This document shows positions 38,056 to 45,736 of a DNA stretch of 64,000 bases, in pieces. This DNA comes from Massilia polaris (GTDB lineage: Bacteria > Pseudomonadota > Gammaproteobacteria > Burkholderiales > Burkholderiaceae_D). The stretch is from the NCBI RefSeq assembly GCF_012927275.1, contig NZ_JABBGG010000001.1, positions 186,001-250,000 of the forward strand, read 5' to 3'. The first letter of the stretch is position 1; each line of letters begins with the position of its first letter. The notes under the pieces were generated by a model that was not told where the DNA came from, did not search any database, and worked only from the letters and a program-made list of their open reading frames with translations. The position numbers and the translations under genes were made by a program.

Positions 38056-38595
38056 TTACAACTGCCTGCAAAACTCCATCAACATCCGCTCACCCTCGGG
38101 CCACTCGCCGTATCCGCTGGCCCCGTTGATATGTCCCGCTTCGCCGATCTCCACAAACCTGCTGCCCCACGCGGCGGCGATGGCGCGCGCGCGTTCGAGC
38201 GTCACGTATTCATCGTTTGAGCTGGCCATCACGATGCTTGGAAACGGCAGCTTCTCCATCGGCATCGGCTGGAATCCGACCGCTTCGGCCGGATAGGCCG
38301 GCGCGTCGACATCGCTCGGCGCGACCAGGAAAGCCCCGGCGACCTTCAACGGCGAACCGGAAGCGGCCCATTTCGCCACCGTGACGCAGGCCAGGCTGTG
38401 CGCCACCAGCACCGGCGGACCTTCGCATTCGGCGATGGCGGCGTCCACCTCGGCCACCCATTCATCGCATTCCGGATTGTTCCAGTCCCGGTGGGCAGCG
38501 CGCCTCCATTCCGGGTGCTTTTGCTCCCACATCGTCTGCCAGTGCTGCGGCCCGGAGTTCCACAGTCCGGCCAGGATAATCACGTCGCATTCCAT
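38056..38595 (-). CDS. RBBP9/YdeN-family alpha/beta hydrolase
   Basis: This 179-residue serine hydrolase resembles the RBBP9/YdeN family. The N-terminus has LAGLWNSGPQHWQTMWEQ, the nucleophile is in VLVAHSLACVTVAKWA, the Asp in MASSNDEYVTLERA and the His in EIGEAGHINGASGYG. Small bacterial members have unknown substrates. It stands alone, converging with htpG. The length fits the family. Confidence 0.88.
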   Translation of the reverse strand: MECDVIILAGLWNSGPQHWQTMWEQKHPEWRRAAHRDWNNPECDEWVAEVDAAIAECEGPPVLVAHSLACVTVAKWAASGSPLKVAGAFLVAPSDVDAPAYPAEAVGFQPMPMEKLPFPSIVMASSNDEYVTLERARAIAAAWGSRFVEIGEAGHINGASGYGEWPEGERMLMEFCRQL

Positions 38596-38639
38596 CGAGC
38601 CCCCGCTGGTTCGGTCGTTTCCATCCCCCTATTCTACGG

Positions 38640-39971
38640 CTAGAAGGTGGTTGGCATGCGCAGCGTCAGCGAGACGTCCGGCGTGTCGCGGGTGACGCCG
38701 GCCCCGACCGAGACGTTCAGGCTGCGCTTGTTGTTCAGGCGGTAGGAGTAGGCGATCAGCAGCGTTCCCAGCTGGGTGCGCACCGATCCTGGCACCGTAA
38801 TATCGTTCTGCTTCATGCGGCCGACCGAGCTGTGGTCGTAGCCGATGCTGACCGATGCCTTGTCGTTCAGCGCCAGGCCCATGCCGAAGTTGAAGCCGAT
38901 GACGCCGCCCGGTTTCAGCTCGCCCAGCAGTTCTTTCTCGCCGCCCAGCACGGTGCGGCTGACGTTGCTGCGCTTGAAGTTGTGGGTGTAGCTGACGGTG
39001 CCGAAGAAGACCGCCGGGTCGGACGGGAACAGCCAGGTCAGCGACGGCTGCATCGAATAGAAACCGGAGCCGGTCGGCAGGTCGAGCGGCAGGCCGGTGC
39101 CGGTAGCGTTGGGGCCCACGCAGCGCGTGTTGCAGTCGGTAATGACTTCGAACGGGTCCTTGCCGGTACGGCTCTTGATGCGCAGGCCGCCGACATAATA
39201 GGGCTTGTCCGCGCCGCCATTGTTAAGCTGGTAGCGCGCCGCGAACTCGGCGTCGCCGACATTGCGGCCGCTGGTTTCGAACACGCGTTCCACCGCCGTG
39301 CCGGTAAACAGTTCGCGGCTGACGGTGGAATCGGAACGGTACACATAGGGCACCCGGGCTTCGACTTCAAGCCGGTTGGACAGGCCGGTACGGAATGCCA
39401 GCGATCCGGTCAGGGTGTTGCGCTTGACCTCGCGTACGTCGATCAGGCCGATCAGCAGGGCAGGGATGATGGTGTAGCCGACCAGCGCCACCCGGTTGTT
39501 CGAGGAGTAGCCGAACTGGATCGAGGGTTCGAGGATGTATTTGCCGCGCTGGGTCAGGATGCCGGGCTGTTCGAACAGGGGCGCCACTTCGGGCGGACGG
39601 CCATCCTTGCGCGGTGGCTCGCCGACCTGCTCCTTCTGCGCGACGGCCGCCGCTACCGCGGGCGGCGCCGCCACCGGCATGGGCGCCTGGGCAGCGGCCG
39701 GTTGCGGCGTTACCGGTGCCGCACTTGGCGCCGGCGCCTGGCCGGTGCCACGCTCGTCGGCAAGCTTGCCTTCGTCGGCGCCACGGATCTGTTCCAGCTC
39801 CGACGACAGTTTTTCGATCAGCGCACGTTGTTCATCCAGTTGCGCGCGCAGCTTTGCCAGTTGCGCCGCCAGCGGTTGCGGAGAAGGCGCTACCTGCGCC
39901 TGGGTTGCGGAAGCCAGCATCACTGCAGTAAGACCGGCACAGCTCAAACGCCAGGCGGGTGATCGATGCAT
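38640..39971 (-). CDS. Outer-membrane beta-barrel with N-terminal coiled coil (FapF-like)
   Basis: This 443-residue protein has a signal peptide (to TQAQ, about residue 26) and a helical stretch (LAKLRAQLDEQRALIEKLSS, residues 38-57) predicted to form a coiled coil. A Pro/Ala linker follows, then a beta-barrel domain (ILEPSIQFGYSSNNR onward) ending LRMPTTF with a C-terminal Phe. This is the layout of FapF, the trimeric pore that exports functional amyloid in Pseudomonas. It is the last gene of the operon, as fapF is. Databases may list relatives as transporter or misnamed acetate kinase. It should export the glycine-rich and small proteins encoded upstream. Confidence 0.72.
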   Translation of the reverse strand: MHRSPAWRLSCAGLTAVMLASATQAQVAPSPQPLAAQLAKLRAQLDEQRALIEKLSSELEQIRGADEGKLADERGTGQAPAPSAAPVTPQPAAAQAPMPVAAPPAVAAAVAQKEQVGEPPRKDGRPPEVAPLFEQPGILTQRGKYILEPSIQFGYSSNNRVALVGYTIIPALLIGLIDVREVKRNTLTGSLAFRTGLSNRLEVEARVPYVYRSDSTVSRELFTGTAVERVFETSGRNVGDAEFAARYQLNNGGADKPYYVGGLRIKSRTGKDPFEVITDCNTRCVGPNATGTGLPLDLPTGSGFYSMQPSLTWLFPSDPAVFFGTVSYTHNFKRSNVSRTVLGGEKELLGELKPGGVIGFNFGMGLALNDKASVSIGYDHSSVGRMKQNDITVPGSVRTQLGTLLIAYSYRLNNKRSLNVSVGAGVTRDTPDVSLTLRMPTTF

Positions 39972-39995
39972 GTATTTCTCCTTGGGTCTTGGCGC

Positions 39996-40472
39996 TCAGA
40001 GTGCTCCGATCCCCTGGAGCGCTGCGTCGCGCACACTTTGGTTGAAATTCAGGTCCTTCAGCAGCATGGTGCTGTTCACGCTAGAGCTTATCACCGTCTG
40101 GCTGCGAATTATCTGGTCGCTCAGAGAATTCTGTATAAAAGTACCAGAAATGCCGTCGCCGGTGAACACATTGCCGACCCCGTTCTGTACCAGCGTGGTC
40201 GCCGCCAGCGCTTCTTGTGCGTTCAGCGCTTCGGCGCTGGTCATGGCGCGGATGTCGGCAATCTGCAACGAGGTTCGCGCGACGACGTCGCCGTTGATGG
40301 TCACCACGCGCTGGATGCCAAGCGATACTTCAAGGCCGGCCGGCGTGGTGAATCCGCCGCGCGACTGCTCCAGCACTTCGGCCGACACCGGTTCCCAGCC
40401 TTCCTGGGAAGCGGCTGCAGGCGTGAGGGCTAACAACAGCGCCACGCCCATCAAACAGGGATGCGTGTCCAT
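39996..40472 (-). CDS. Small exported protein sharing the QN motif (FapE position)
   Basis: This 158-residue protein has a signal peptide (MDTHPCLMGVALLLALTPAAA). The mature part is rich in Ser, Thr, Asn and Gln and contains IQNSLSDQIIRSQTVI (113-128), a form of the motif found at the C-termini of the 139- and 620-residue proteins of this operon. It lies between the C39 peptidase and the barrel, the position of fapE in Pseudomonas. It may be a minor fibre subunit or an assembly factor. The gap to the barrel gene is 24 bases. No known domain was recognised. Confidence 0.65.
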   Translation of the reverse strand: MDTHPCLMGVALLLALTPAAASQEGWEPVSAEVLEQSRGGFTTPAGLEVSLGIQRVVTINGDVVARTSLQIADIRAMTSAEALNAQEALAATTLVQNGVGNVFTGDGISGTFIQNSLSDQIIRSQTVISSSVNSTMLLKDLNFNQSVRDAALQGIGAL

Positions 40473-40481
40473 GGTATTCCC

Positions 40482-41168
40482 CTAAAATTCCCCCGGACCG
40501 AAACGCGGCAGTGTCGCCATGTCCAGTGCGGTTCTACTGACCGGGTCATCCAGGCGGGCGATTGGCGCGGCACGCCAGTCGGCGGCGCCGTTAAATTCGG
40601 GCATGCCGTTGTACCCGTGGATGACGAACAGCAGCTTGTTTTTCCAGATTTGCTGGAAATTGTTGAGTGACATCGCTCGCGTTCCCCGCGACGGATCGCC
40701 AATCAGGATGCGGCCATCGGCCATGCCCTTGACGACCACAAAGTGGTTGTAGCCCCTGTCCGAAATCAGGACGATGGCGGGCAGTTTGGCTTCGAACAGC
40801 TTTTCGAGCGGAAGCTTGAAACCGTCGCCGCGCAGGCCGCGCGTGGCCAGGAATTTCTGCATGTCGAGCAGGGAAAAGCCCTGGGTGCGGATCTTGGCCT
40901 TGTCGCCGTCGCGGAACATCTGTTCGAATACCGCGTGTTCCGTGACCGGACGGTTGTAGTGATAGGTGAGCAGCGTCGCCACCGCGGCCGAGCCGCAGCT
41001 GAAGTCGAACTGCTGGCGCGTGGTCGTGGCCATGCGCGCCTGCTTGATGGACGTCACCGGAATCTTGACCTGAAGGCTGCCGACGCCGAATTCGATGGCC
41101 TGCGCCGGCGGCCCCAGCGCCATCGCCAACGTCAGCAGGACCGGATAAAGTGTGGATCGCATAATCAT
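40482..41168 (-). CDS. Stand-alone C39 cysteine peptidase (FapD-like)
   Basis: This 228-residue protein has a signal peptide (to AQAIEFG) and a C39 peptidase domain: catalytic Cys58 in QQFDFSCGSAAVA with the oxyanion Gln five residues before, His142 in YNHFVVVKG and Asp158 in LIGDPSRG. Bacteriocin C39 peptidases are fused to ABC exporters and cut after double-Gly. Here there is no ABC part, and the protein should be periplasmic, as with FapD. It overlaps the 139-residue gene by four bases (ATGA). It may process or protect fibre subunits. MIMRS leaves two possible starts three codons apart. Confidence 0.82.
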   Translation of the reverse strand: MIMRSTLYPVLLTLAMALGPPAQAIEFGVGSLQVKIPVTSIKQARMATTTRQQFDFSCGSAAVATLLTYHYNRPVTEHAVFEQMFRDGDKAKIRTQGFSLLDMQKFLATRGLRGDGFKLPLEKLFEAKLPAIVLISDRGYNHFVVVKGMADGRILIGDPSRGTRAMSLNNFQQIWKNKLLFVIHGYNGMPEFNGAADWRAAPIARLDDPVSRTALDMATLPRFGPGEF

Positions 41169-41584
41169 CTGAGTTGCAGGTTGACGACAGTGGCGTTCTG
41201 GATCAGGACGTTGGCTCCGCTGTTTTGAATGACCATGGGGATGCCGCTCATGTTGGCGAAGGACCCGGAATCGATGATGTTGTTGCCGGTCACCACGTTG
41301 ATCGCGGTATTGCCGGTGACAACGCCACTCAAATCTGCTTTGTTATTTACGGTGGACACGTTCGAATCGCCGCCGCGCTCCTCTTCGAGGCGGGTTTCAG
41401 GTGCTGCCTTGGCGACCTGTGCGACAGCATCTTTGGCTGGCGCCGGTGCGGGTGGCGGTGCGGTTGCGGGTGCGGCTGCAGCAGCTTCGCCTGGCATGGG
41501 CTCTGGCGGGGGGCCGGCCAAGGTGCCCCCGGACGCGCCCAGTGCCAGCGCCAGCAGCGCCGCAACTGTGATCGATGTTTTCAT
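41165..41584 (-). CDS. Small exported protein with C-terminal QN motif (putative minor fibre subunit)
   Basis: This 139-residue protein has a signal peptide (MKTSITVAALLALALGASGG) and a Pro/Ala-rich spacer. The C-terminal domain is rich in Asn and Val (NNKADLSGVVTGNTAINVVT) and ends IQNSGANVLIQNATVV (119-134) plus five residues. It closely resembles the C-terminus of the 620-residue protein, which suggests the two co-assemble. Its small size and position fit a nucleator or minor subunit like FapB. It is translationally coupled to the C39 peptidase. GGGAGCC precedes the ATG. I know of no named family. Confidence 0.65.
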   Translation of the reverse strand: MKTSITVAALLALALGASGGTLAGPPPEPMPGEAAAAAPATAPPPAPAPAKDAVAQVAKAAPETRLEEERGGDSNVSTVNNKADLSGVVTGNTAINVVTGNNIIDSGSFANMSGIPMVIQNSGANVLIQNATVVNLQLR

Positions 41585-41601
41585 CTTGGCTCCCGTCGGG
41601 T

Positions 41602-41625
41602 GCGCTCCGCCCGCAGGCGGAGCGC
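41602..41625. other. Intra-operon hairpin after the glycine-rich gene
   Basis: A 10-bp perfect G/C stem (GCGCTCCGCC with GGCGGAGCGC) closes a four-base loop in the 84-bp gap after the large structural gene. There is no T tract. It may let the structural gene be made in excess by stabilising its transcript or reducing readthrough, as in pilus and curli operons. Confidence 0.65.
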
Positions 41626-41668
41626 TTGTTTGCAGCCCAGCGCGAACGCCGGGCCGCGGGGGGACAGC

Positions 41669-43531
41669 TTATTGGCCCAACGTCAGGTTGGACTGAACAA
41701 CACTGCTTTGCTGGATCAGCGAGGAGAATCCGTTGTTCTGGACTACCTGCATGATACCGGCTGCCGACTGACCAGCACTTGTCATGGTGTTGGACATATC
41801 GAAGCTGCCTGCGGTCACATTGTTGGTGCCGCCACTGCCGCCGGTGCCGGCCGCGCCAGCGCCGCCAGTGCCAGCTCCACCGGTATTGGTACCGCCATCG
41901 CCGCCTGCGCCGCTGGTGGCCGTGCCGCCAGTGCCGCCCGCGCCGCCGGCGCCAGCGTTGTTGGTGCCGGCAGTTGCCGTGCCGCCAGTCGCATTGCCGC
42001 CGGTTGCCGCACCGCCCGCTGCGCCTGCACCGCCGCTGTTGGAAGCGGCTCCGGACGAGCCTCCTGCACCGCCAGCACCGCCGCCAGCGCCATCACCGCC
42101 AGTCGAGGTGCCGCCGGCACCGCCGGATCCGCCTGCTCCGCCGCCACCGCCGGTATTGGTGCCACCTGCGCCACCCGTGGAGCCGCCGCCGGCACCGCCA
42201 GTGTTGGTACCATTGCCGCCAGCACCAGCGCCGCCGCTGGCGCCGCCTGAGCCGGCTGCGCCGTTACCTGCCGTGGAGGTGGCAGCAGCGCCGTCGCCGC
42301 CGGTGCCGCCGCCGCCGCCCGAGCCGCCTGCACCGCCACCGCCCGAGGTCGCTGCGCCGGTCGTTGCAGTGGCGTCGCCCGCCGTGGAAGCACCACCCGT
42401 GGCCGCACCACCCGTGGCCGCACCACCCGTGCCAGCGCCGCCGGTGGAAGTGCCGGTGTTGTTGTCGTTGCGACGGCCGGAAGTGCCGGCATCGCTGTTG
42501 CCGCCATCGGTGTTGCCGCTGTCGGCATTGCCGCCATCGGTGTTGCCGCTGTCGGAGCCATTGCGTGCGTCGAGCTCGGTGCTGCCGATCCGGCCGCTGG
42601 AACCACCCTTGGCGCCGTCGCCGCCGCCGCCTGCTTTCCCGCCATAGCCGCCGTTGGTGTCGCCACTGTCGCCGCCACCGCCGCCGTCGCCTTCACCGCC
42701 ACTGCCGCTGTCGCCGCCGTTGGCGCCTTTGATATTGCCGGTGTCGCCGCCGTTGGAACTGCCGGCTCTACCGCCATTGGCATTGCCGGTGTCGCCGCCG
42801 TTGCCGCCATCGTCGCCGTCGCCGCCGCTGTTGCGGCCGCCTGCACGGCCGCCGTCGCCGCCGTTGCCGCCATCGTTTCCACCACCGCCGTCGCCGGTAC
42901 GGGCACCCCTGGCATTGCCACCGTCGCCGCCGCTGCCGGCGTCAGCGTCGCCGGCTTCGACTTCGCCGTTCTTGGCGTTGGCGCCATAGGCGTCGCCGCC
43001 GGACGAGCCGGACGATGCTTTGCCGCCAATGGCCTTGCCGCCGTCGCCGCCTTCGCTTTCGGCATCGCCGCCGTAGCCCTTGGCGCCGTCGCCGCCAATC
43101 CCTTTTCCACCATTGGCATCGCCGGAGTTACGGGCGCTGTTGCCGATATCGCGGATATCGTTGTCGCTGACCGTACCGCGCAGGGTGCCGGTTGCAGTTG
43201 CGGTAGCGTCGTTAAAGGCATTGGACGCATTCGAGGTGGCCGTTGCGCCGTTGTTGGCGGCAGCTGCGCCGACTCCATCGGCGTCCGCATCGCCATCGCT
43301 GTTGTTCTGGCCGGTGCTTTGGTCGTTGTCGCGGTTGCTGCTGCTGTCATTGCGCGACCGGGCGTTGTCGCTTGCCATGGCCCCGGTACCGGACTGGGTG
43401 TTGTTGCTGGTAGCGTTCTGGGTGTTTCCGCCCGAGACGCCGTCTTTTACCTTGTTTGTCGGTTCGACCGCGTGCGCCGCTGCCATGCTGAACGCCATTG
43501 CGATTGCGGCCGCAATTGATGTCTTGTTCAT
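41669..43531 (-). CDS. Large glycine-rich (silk-like) exported protein, putative main fibre subunit
   Basis: This 620-residue protein has a signal peptide (MNKTSIAAAIAMAFSMAAAH to A). Residues 22-130 are rich in Asn, Ser and Asp; about 130-360 are Gly/Asp/Asn repeats (GGDGG, GGDTGN); about 360-575 are Gly/Ala/Thr repeats (TGGAGTGGA, GGAGG). The C-terminal end is a non-repetitive domain ending VQNNGFSSLIQQSSVV (597-612). The repeats are coded with many synonymous changes and some recent exact copies. The plus-strand open frames here are composition artefacts. It is first in the operon, after a sigma-54 promoter. The design resembles silk-like or glycine-rich surface proteins, with a Fap-like end for export or assembly. 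Confidence 0.75.
   Translation of the reverse strand: MNKTSIAAAIAMAFSMAAAHAVEPTNKVKDGVSGGNTQNATSNNTQSGTGAMASDNARSRNDSSSNRDNDQSTGQNNSDGDADADGVGAAAANNGATATSNASNAFNDATATATGTLRGTVSDNDIRDIGNSARNSGDANGGKGIGGDGAKGYGGDAESEGGDGGKAIGGKASSGSSGGDAYGANAKNGEVEAGDADAGSGGDGGNARGARTGDGGGGNDGGNGGDGGRAGGRNSGGDGDDGGNGGDTGNANGGRAGSSNGGDTGNIKGANGGDSGSGGEGDGGGGGDSGDTNGGYGGKAGGGGDGAKGGSSGRIGSTELDARNGSDSGNTDGGNADSGNTDGGNSDAGTSGRRNDNNTGTSTGGAGTGGAATGGAATGGASTAGDATATTGAATSGGGGAGGSGGGGGTGGDGAAATSTAGNGAAGSGGASGGAGAGGNGTNTGGAGGGSTGGAGGTNTGGGGGAGGSGGAGGTSTGGDGAGGGAGGAGGSSGAASNSGGAGAAGGAATGGNATGGTATAGTNNAGAGGAGGTGGTATSGAGGDGGTNTGGAGTGGAGAAGTGGSGGTNNVTAGSFDMSNTMTSAGQSAAGIMQVVQNNGFSSLIQQSSVVQSNLTLGQ
42391..42430. repeat. 15-base tandem repeat in the glycine-rich gene
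   Basis: CACCACCCGTGGCCG is repeated exactly twice, with a third partial unit, and encodes the ATGGA repeats. Exact copies suggest recent slippage or copy-number change. Confidence 0.8.
42498..42555. repeat. 30-base tandem repeat in the glycine-rich gene
   Basis: Two 28-base identical stretches start at 42498 and 42528 (30-base period) and encode two copies of SGNTDGGNxD. The match is exact, unlike most of the gene. Confidence 0.8.
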
Positions 43532-43599
43532 GAGATAGCCCCTCCCGTTGATTAAGTAACTAATAAGCTCGCCTTAAGCGACCGAGCAAGAATGTCTTT

Positions 43600-43615
43600 A
43601 GCAAGGACAGTGCCA
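43600..43615 (-). promoter_or_regulatory. Sigma-54 promoter of the glycine-rich fibre operon
   Basis: On the minus strand TGGCACTGTCCTTGCT matches the -24/-12 consensus TGGCAC-N5-TTGCW at every fixed position. It lies about 70 bases before the ATG of the 620-residue protein gene (43531). The neighbouring upstream gene encodes a sigma-54 activator with an intact GAFTGA loop. Confidence 0.88.
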
Positions 43616-43719
43616 CGTATGAAATTGCGCTTAACTCCTTGATTTTTCACAGGGGCAAACGCATTTTTCTGCGCGCCGGGCCGAATTCGCTGCCCGCGCG
43701 ATATTTCGTTTCCTTGAGC

Positions 43720-43750
43720 TGTCTCATTCATGCGACACACCTGTGTCTCA
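43720..43750. promoter_or_regulatory. Candidate activator-binding site upstream of the sigma-54 promoter
   Basis: TGTCTCA occurs at 43720-43726 and 43744-43750, and GACACA-CC-TGTGTC forms an inverted repeat at 43734-43747. They lie 105-135 bases upstream of the -24 box, the usual place for an enhancer-binding protein to bind. The 360-bp gap here (43532-43891) holds no gene. Confidence 0.5.
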
Positions 43751-43891
43751 AGTGTTCAGGTCAATCGCAGGGCAGGTGCGAAGCATGCCCGCCACAGGAG
43801 GAAGCGCACTGGACAGCGGCTGGAAAAACGGGGTGATGTCCTACGAGTGCGTCAGCAGCGATACAGTCGCCGCGACGGACCAAGGGGGATT

Positions 43892-45232
43892 TCAGCCGGC
43901 GGCGCGCACGCCGATGCTGTGTTTGCTGAGGAGGCGGTACAGGGTGGCGCGCGAGATGCCCAGTTCGCGCGCGGTCTTGCTGATGTTGCGGCCGGTGCGG
44001 TCAAGGCAGGCGCAGATGACGTTGCGCTCGGCGCTGGCGCGCGATGTGTCCAGGCCCCCGGTCACCGGGCCGAGCCCGATGTGGTTCAGGCCCAGGTCTT
44101 CGGGGGTAATCAGTTCGCCTTCTGCCAGCACCATCGCACGCCGCACGCGGTTGATCAGTTCGCGCACGTTGCCGGGCCAGTCGTGGCTGCGGATGGCGTG
44201 CAGCGCGCGGTTGGAAAAGCCTTTCAGCTGCGGGCTCTTTTCGTTGCAGTACTGGCTGAAGAAGTGTTCGGCCAGCGTGGTCAGGTCGTCGGCGCGCTCG
44301 CGCAGCGGCGGCACGTTGATCGGGATGACGCTGAGCCGGTAGTACAGATCCTCGCGGAAGGCGCCGTGCGCCACCGCGTCCTGCAGGTCGACGTGGGAAG
44401 CGGCGATCACGCGCGCATCGACCGGGATGCTGCGGGTGCCGCCGACCCGGTAAATGGTTTTCTCCTGCAGGAAGCGCAGCAGGTTGACCTGCAGTTCTTT
44501 CGGCAGGTCGGCGATTTCATCGAGGAAGATGGTGCCGCCGTTGGCCGATTCGATCAGGCCCTGCTTTTCCTTGGCCGCGCCGGTGAATGCGCCGCGCTCG
44601 TGGCCGAACAGTTCGGTCTGGATCAGGCTGGCCGGCATGGCGCCGCAGTTGATCGCCACGAACGGTCCGGCCGCCATCGGCGAATGGTCATGGATTTCGC
44701 GCGCGGTGACTTCCTTGCCGCTGCCGCTCTCGCCCCAGATCAGCACCGGTGCGCCGACGCTGGCGATGCGCCGGATCTGGGCGCGCAGGCGCACGACGCT
44801 CGGGCTGTCGCCGGTCAGTGCGTGGGCGCTGTCGGCGCTGGCGCCCCGGGCGCTGCGTTCGCGCAGGTCGGCCAGGCCGTGCACGTGGCCCAGCGTGTGG
44901 TTCAGCAGGACCGGGTCGACCGGCCAGGTGTGGAAGTCGCACAGGTGGTCGCTGGCCAGGTCGCGCCAGCAGGCGTTGTCCATCAGGCCCGCCTCGAACA
45001 CGCCGACCCAGCGGGTGCGCCAGTGGGCGCGGAAGAACACGTCGAGCGCAGCGGCGTTGCCGCCCCCGTTATCGAGCAGCAGTCCGGCCAGGTAGCGCTG
45101 CTGGTGGAGCGCGCGGGCGGCATCGGCCAGGGTGCCGACAATGCACAGGTCCCAGTCGCGCAGCGGGCCGCAACGCGCATGTACCGCCGCAGCGCCGCCA
45201 GGAGAGATGCATAAAAGCCGTTTGATGCCCAT
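43892..45232 (-). CDS. Sigma-54-dependent transcriptional activator with degenerate receiver
   Basis: This 446-residue enhancer-binding protein has an N-terminal receiver-like domain without the paired acidic residues (starts [10 protein letters not shown]), although an Asp is retained in AGLLLDN. The AAA+ domain has Walker A GESGSGKE (167-174), the sigma-54 contact loop GAFTGA (214-219), Walker [13 protein letters not shown] and the Arg finger region. The C-terminus is a Fis-type helix-turn-helix ([17 protein letters not shown]). The layout resembles VpsR- or FleQ-like regulators that may respond to cyclic di-GMP rather than phosphorylation. The start is the ATG at 45232. It is directly upstream of, and codirectional with, the fibre operon. 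Confidence 0.9.
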   Translation of the reverse strand: MGIKRLLCISPGGAAAVHARCGPLRDWDLCIVGTLADAARALHQQRYLAGLLLDNGGGNAAALDVFFRAHWRTRWVGVFEAGLMDNACWRDLASDHLCDFHTWPVDPVLLNHTLGHVHGLADLRERSARGASADSAHALTGDSPSVVRLRAQIRRIASVGAPVLIWGESGSGKEVTAREIHDHSPMAAGPFVAINCGAMPASLIQTELFGHERGAFTGAAKEKQGLIESANGGTIFLDEIADLPKELQVNLLRFLQEKTIYRVGGTRSIPVDARVIAASHVDLQDAVAHGAFREDLYYRLSVIPINVPPLRERADDLTTLAEHFFSQYCNEKSPQLKGFSNRALHAIRSHDWPGNVRELINRVRRAMVLAEGELITPEDLGLNHIGLGPVTGGLDTSRASAERNVICACLDRTGRNISKTARELGISRATLYRLLSKHSIGVRAAG

Positions 45233-45736
45233 GCTCGTATTCCTGCAACCGGTACCGACGCGCGCAACGACCTCGCCGGCGCACCGGTAAATAATATAAG
45301 CGTATCCGCACTCGAATGCGCGCTCATCTGGGCGAGCAAACCTCTCTGCGGAATATATAACCCGGCCGGATGGAATGGCGGCGGGATTATATGCGACTGG
45401 TTAAGTTTATACCCGGATCGGAGTGATTCTTCATGTATATGCAATTTTTTTATTGTCGCGTCGATAAAACAACAACAGCGCGTCGCAAAATAGCAGCGGG
45501 GTGGCGTGCGTGCAATGGCCGCGGGCAGCGCCAGGAGGGAACGAATGATAATCGGAAATTGATACCGTGCGGGCAAAAGTGTTATGATCAGTCAGCAGTA
45601 TCTCGCCGGTCAATATGATTATATTTCAAGGCGTCCGGGATATTATCCGGAAGCTCAGTCAATTGCGGATTGGCGCAAATTCGCCCGCGGTATCGCTATC
45701 GTATTCTTGGGTTAGCGATAATACGGGCGCCGGCAA
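45233..45736. other. AT-rich gene-free gap
   Basis: This 504-bp stretch between the activator gene and kynA is clearly more AT-rich than its surroundings. It holds only short unconvincing reading frames. It contains the upstream region of the activator gene and the hairpin after kynA. I see no known RNA family. Confidence 0.6.
45682..45729 (-). terminator. Stem-loop downstream of kynA
   Basis: TATCGCTA and TAGCGATA pair around a 14-base loop, and CGCCCG/CGGGCG extend the stem after a small internal loop. It starts about eight bases after the kynA stop. There is no clear T tract. Confidence 0.5.

Noticed and set aside
42391-42555. CRISPR array in the repeat-rich 41.8-43 kb region.
   Set aside because: The repeats are in-frame, short, without unique spacers, and code for Gly-rich protein. 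No cas genes are present.
41779-43350. Long open frames on both strands across the glycine-rich gene (for example 511 residues at 41815-43350 minus, 317 at 41779-42732 plus).
   Set aside because: They are by-products of repeated GGC/GCC codons, which leave several frames open. Only the minus frame at 41669-43531 has a signal peptide, a ribosome site and a structured C-terminus.
38640-43531. Curli (csg) system as an explanation of the fibre operon.
   Set aside because: There is no CsgG lipoprotein pore, CsgD or curlin repeat (SX5QXGX2NX3Q); the C39 peptidase and barrel fit Fap instead.
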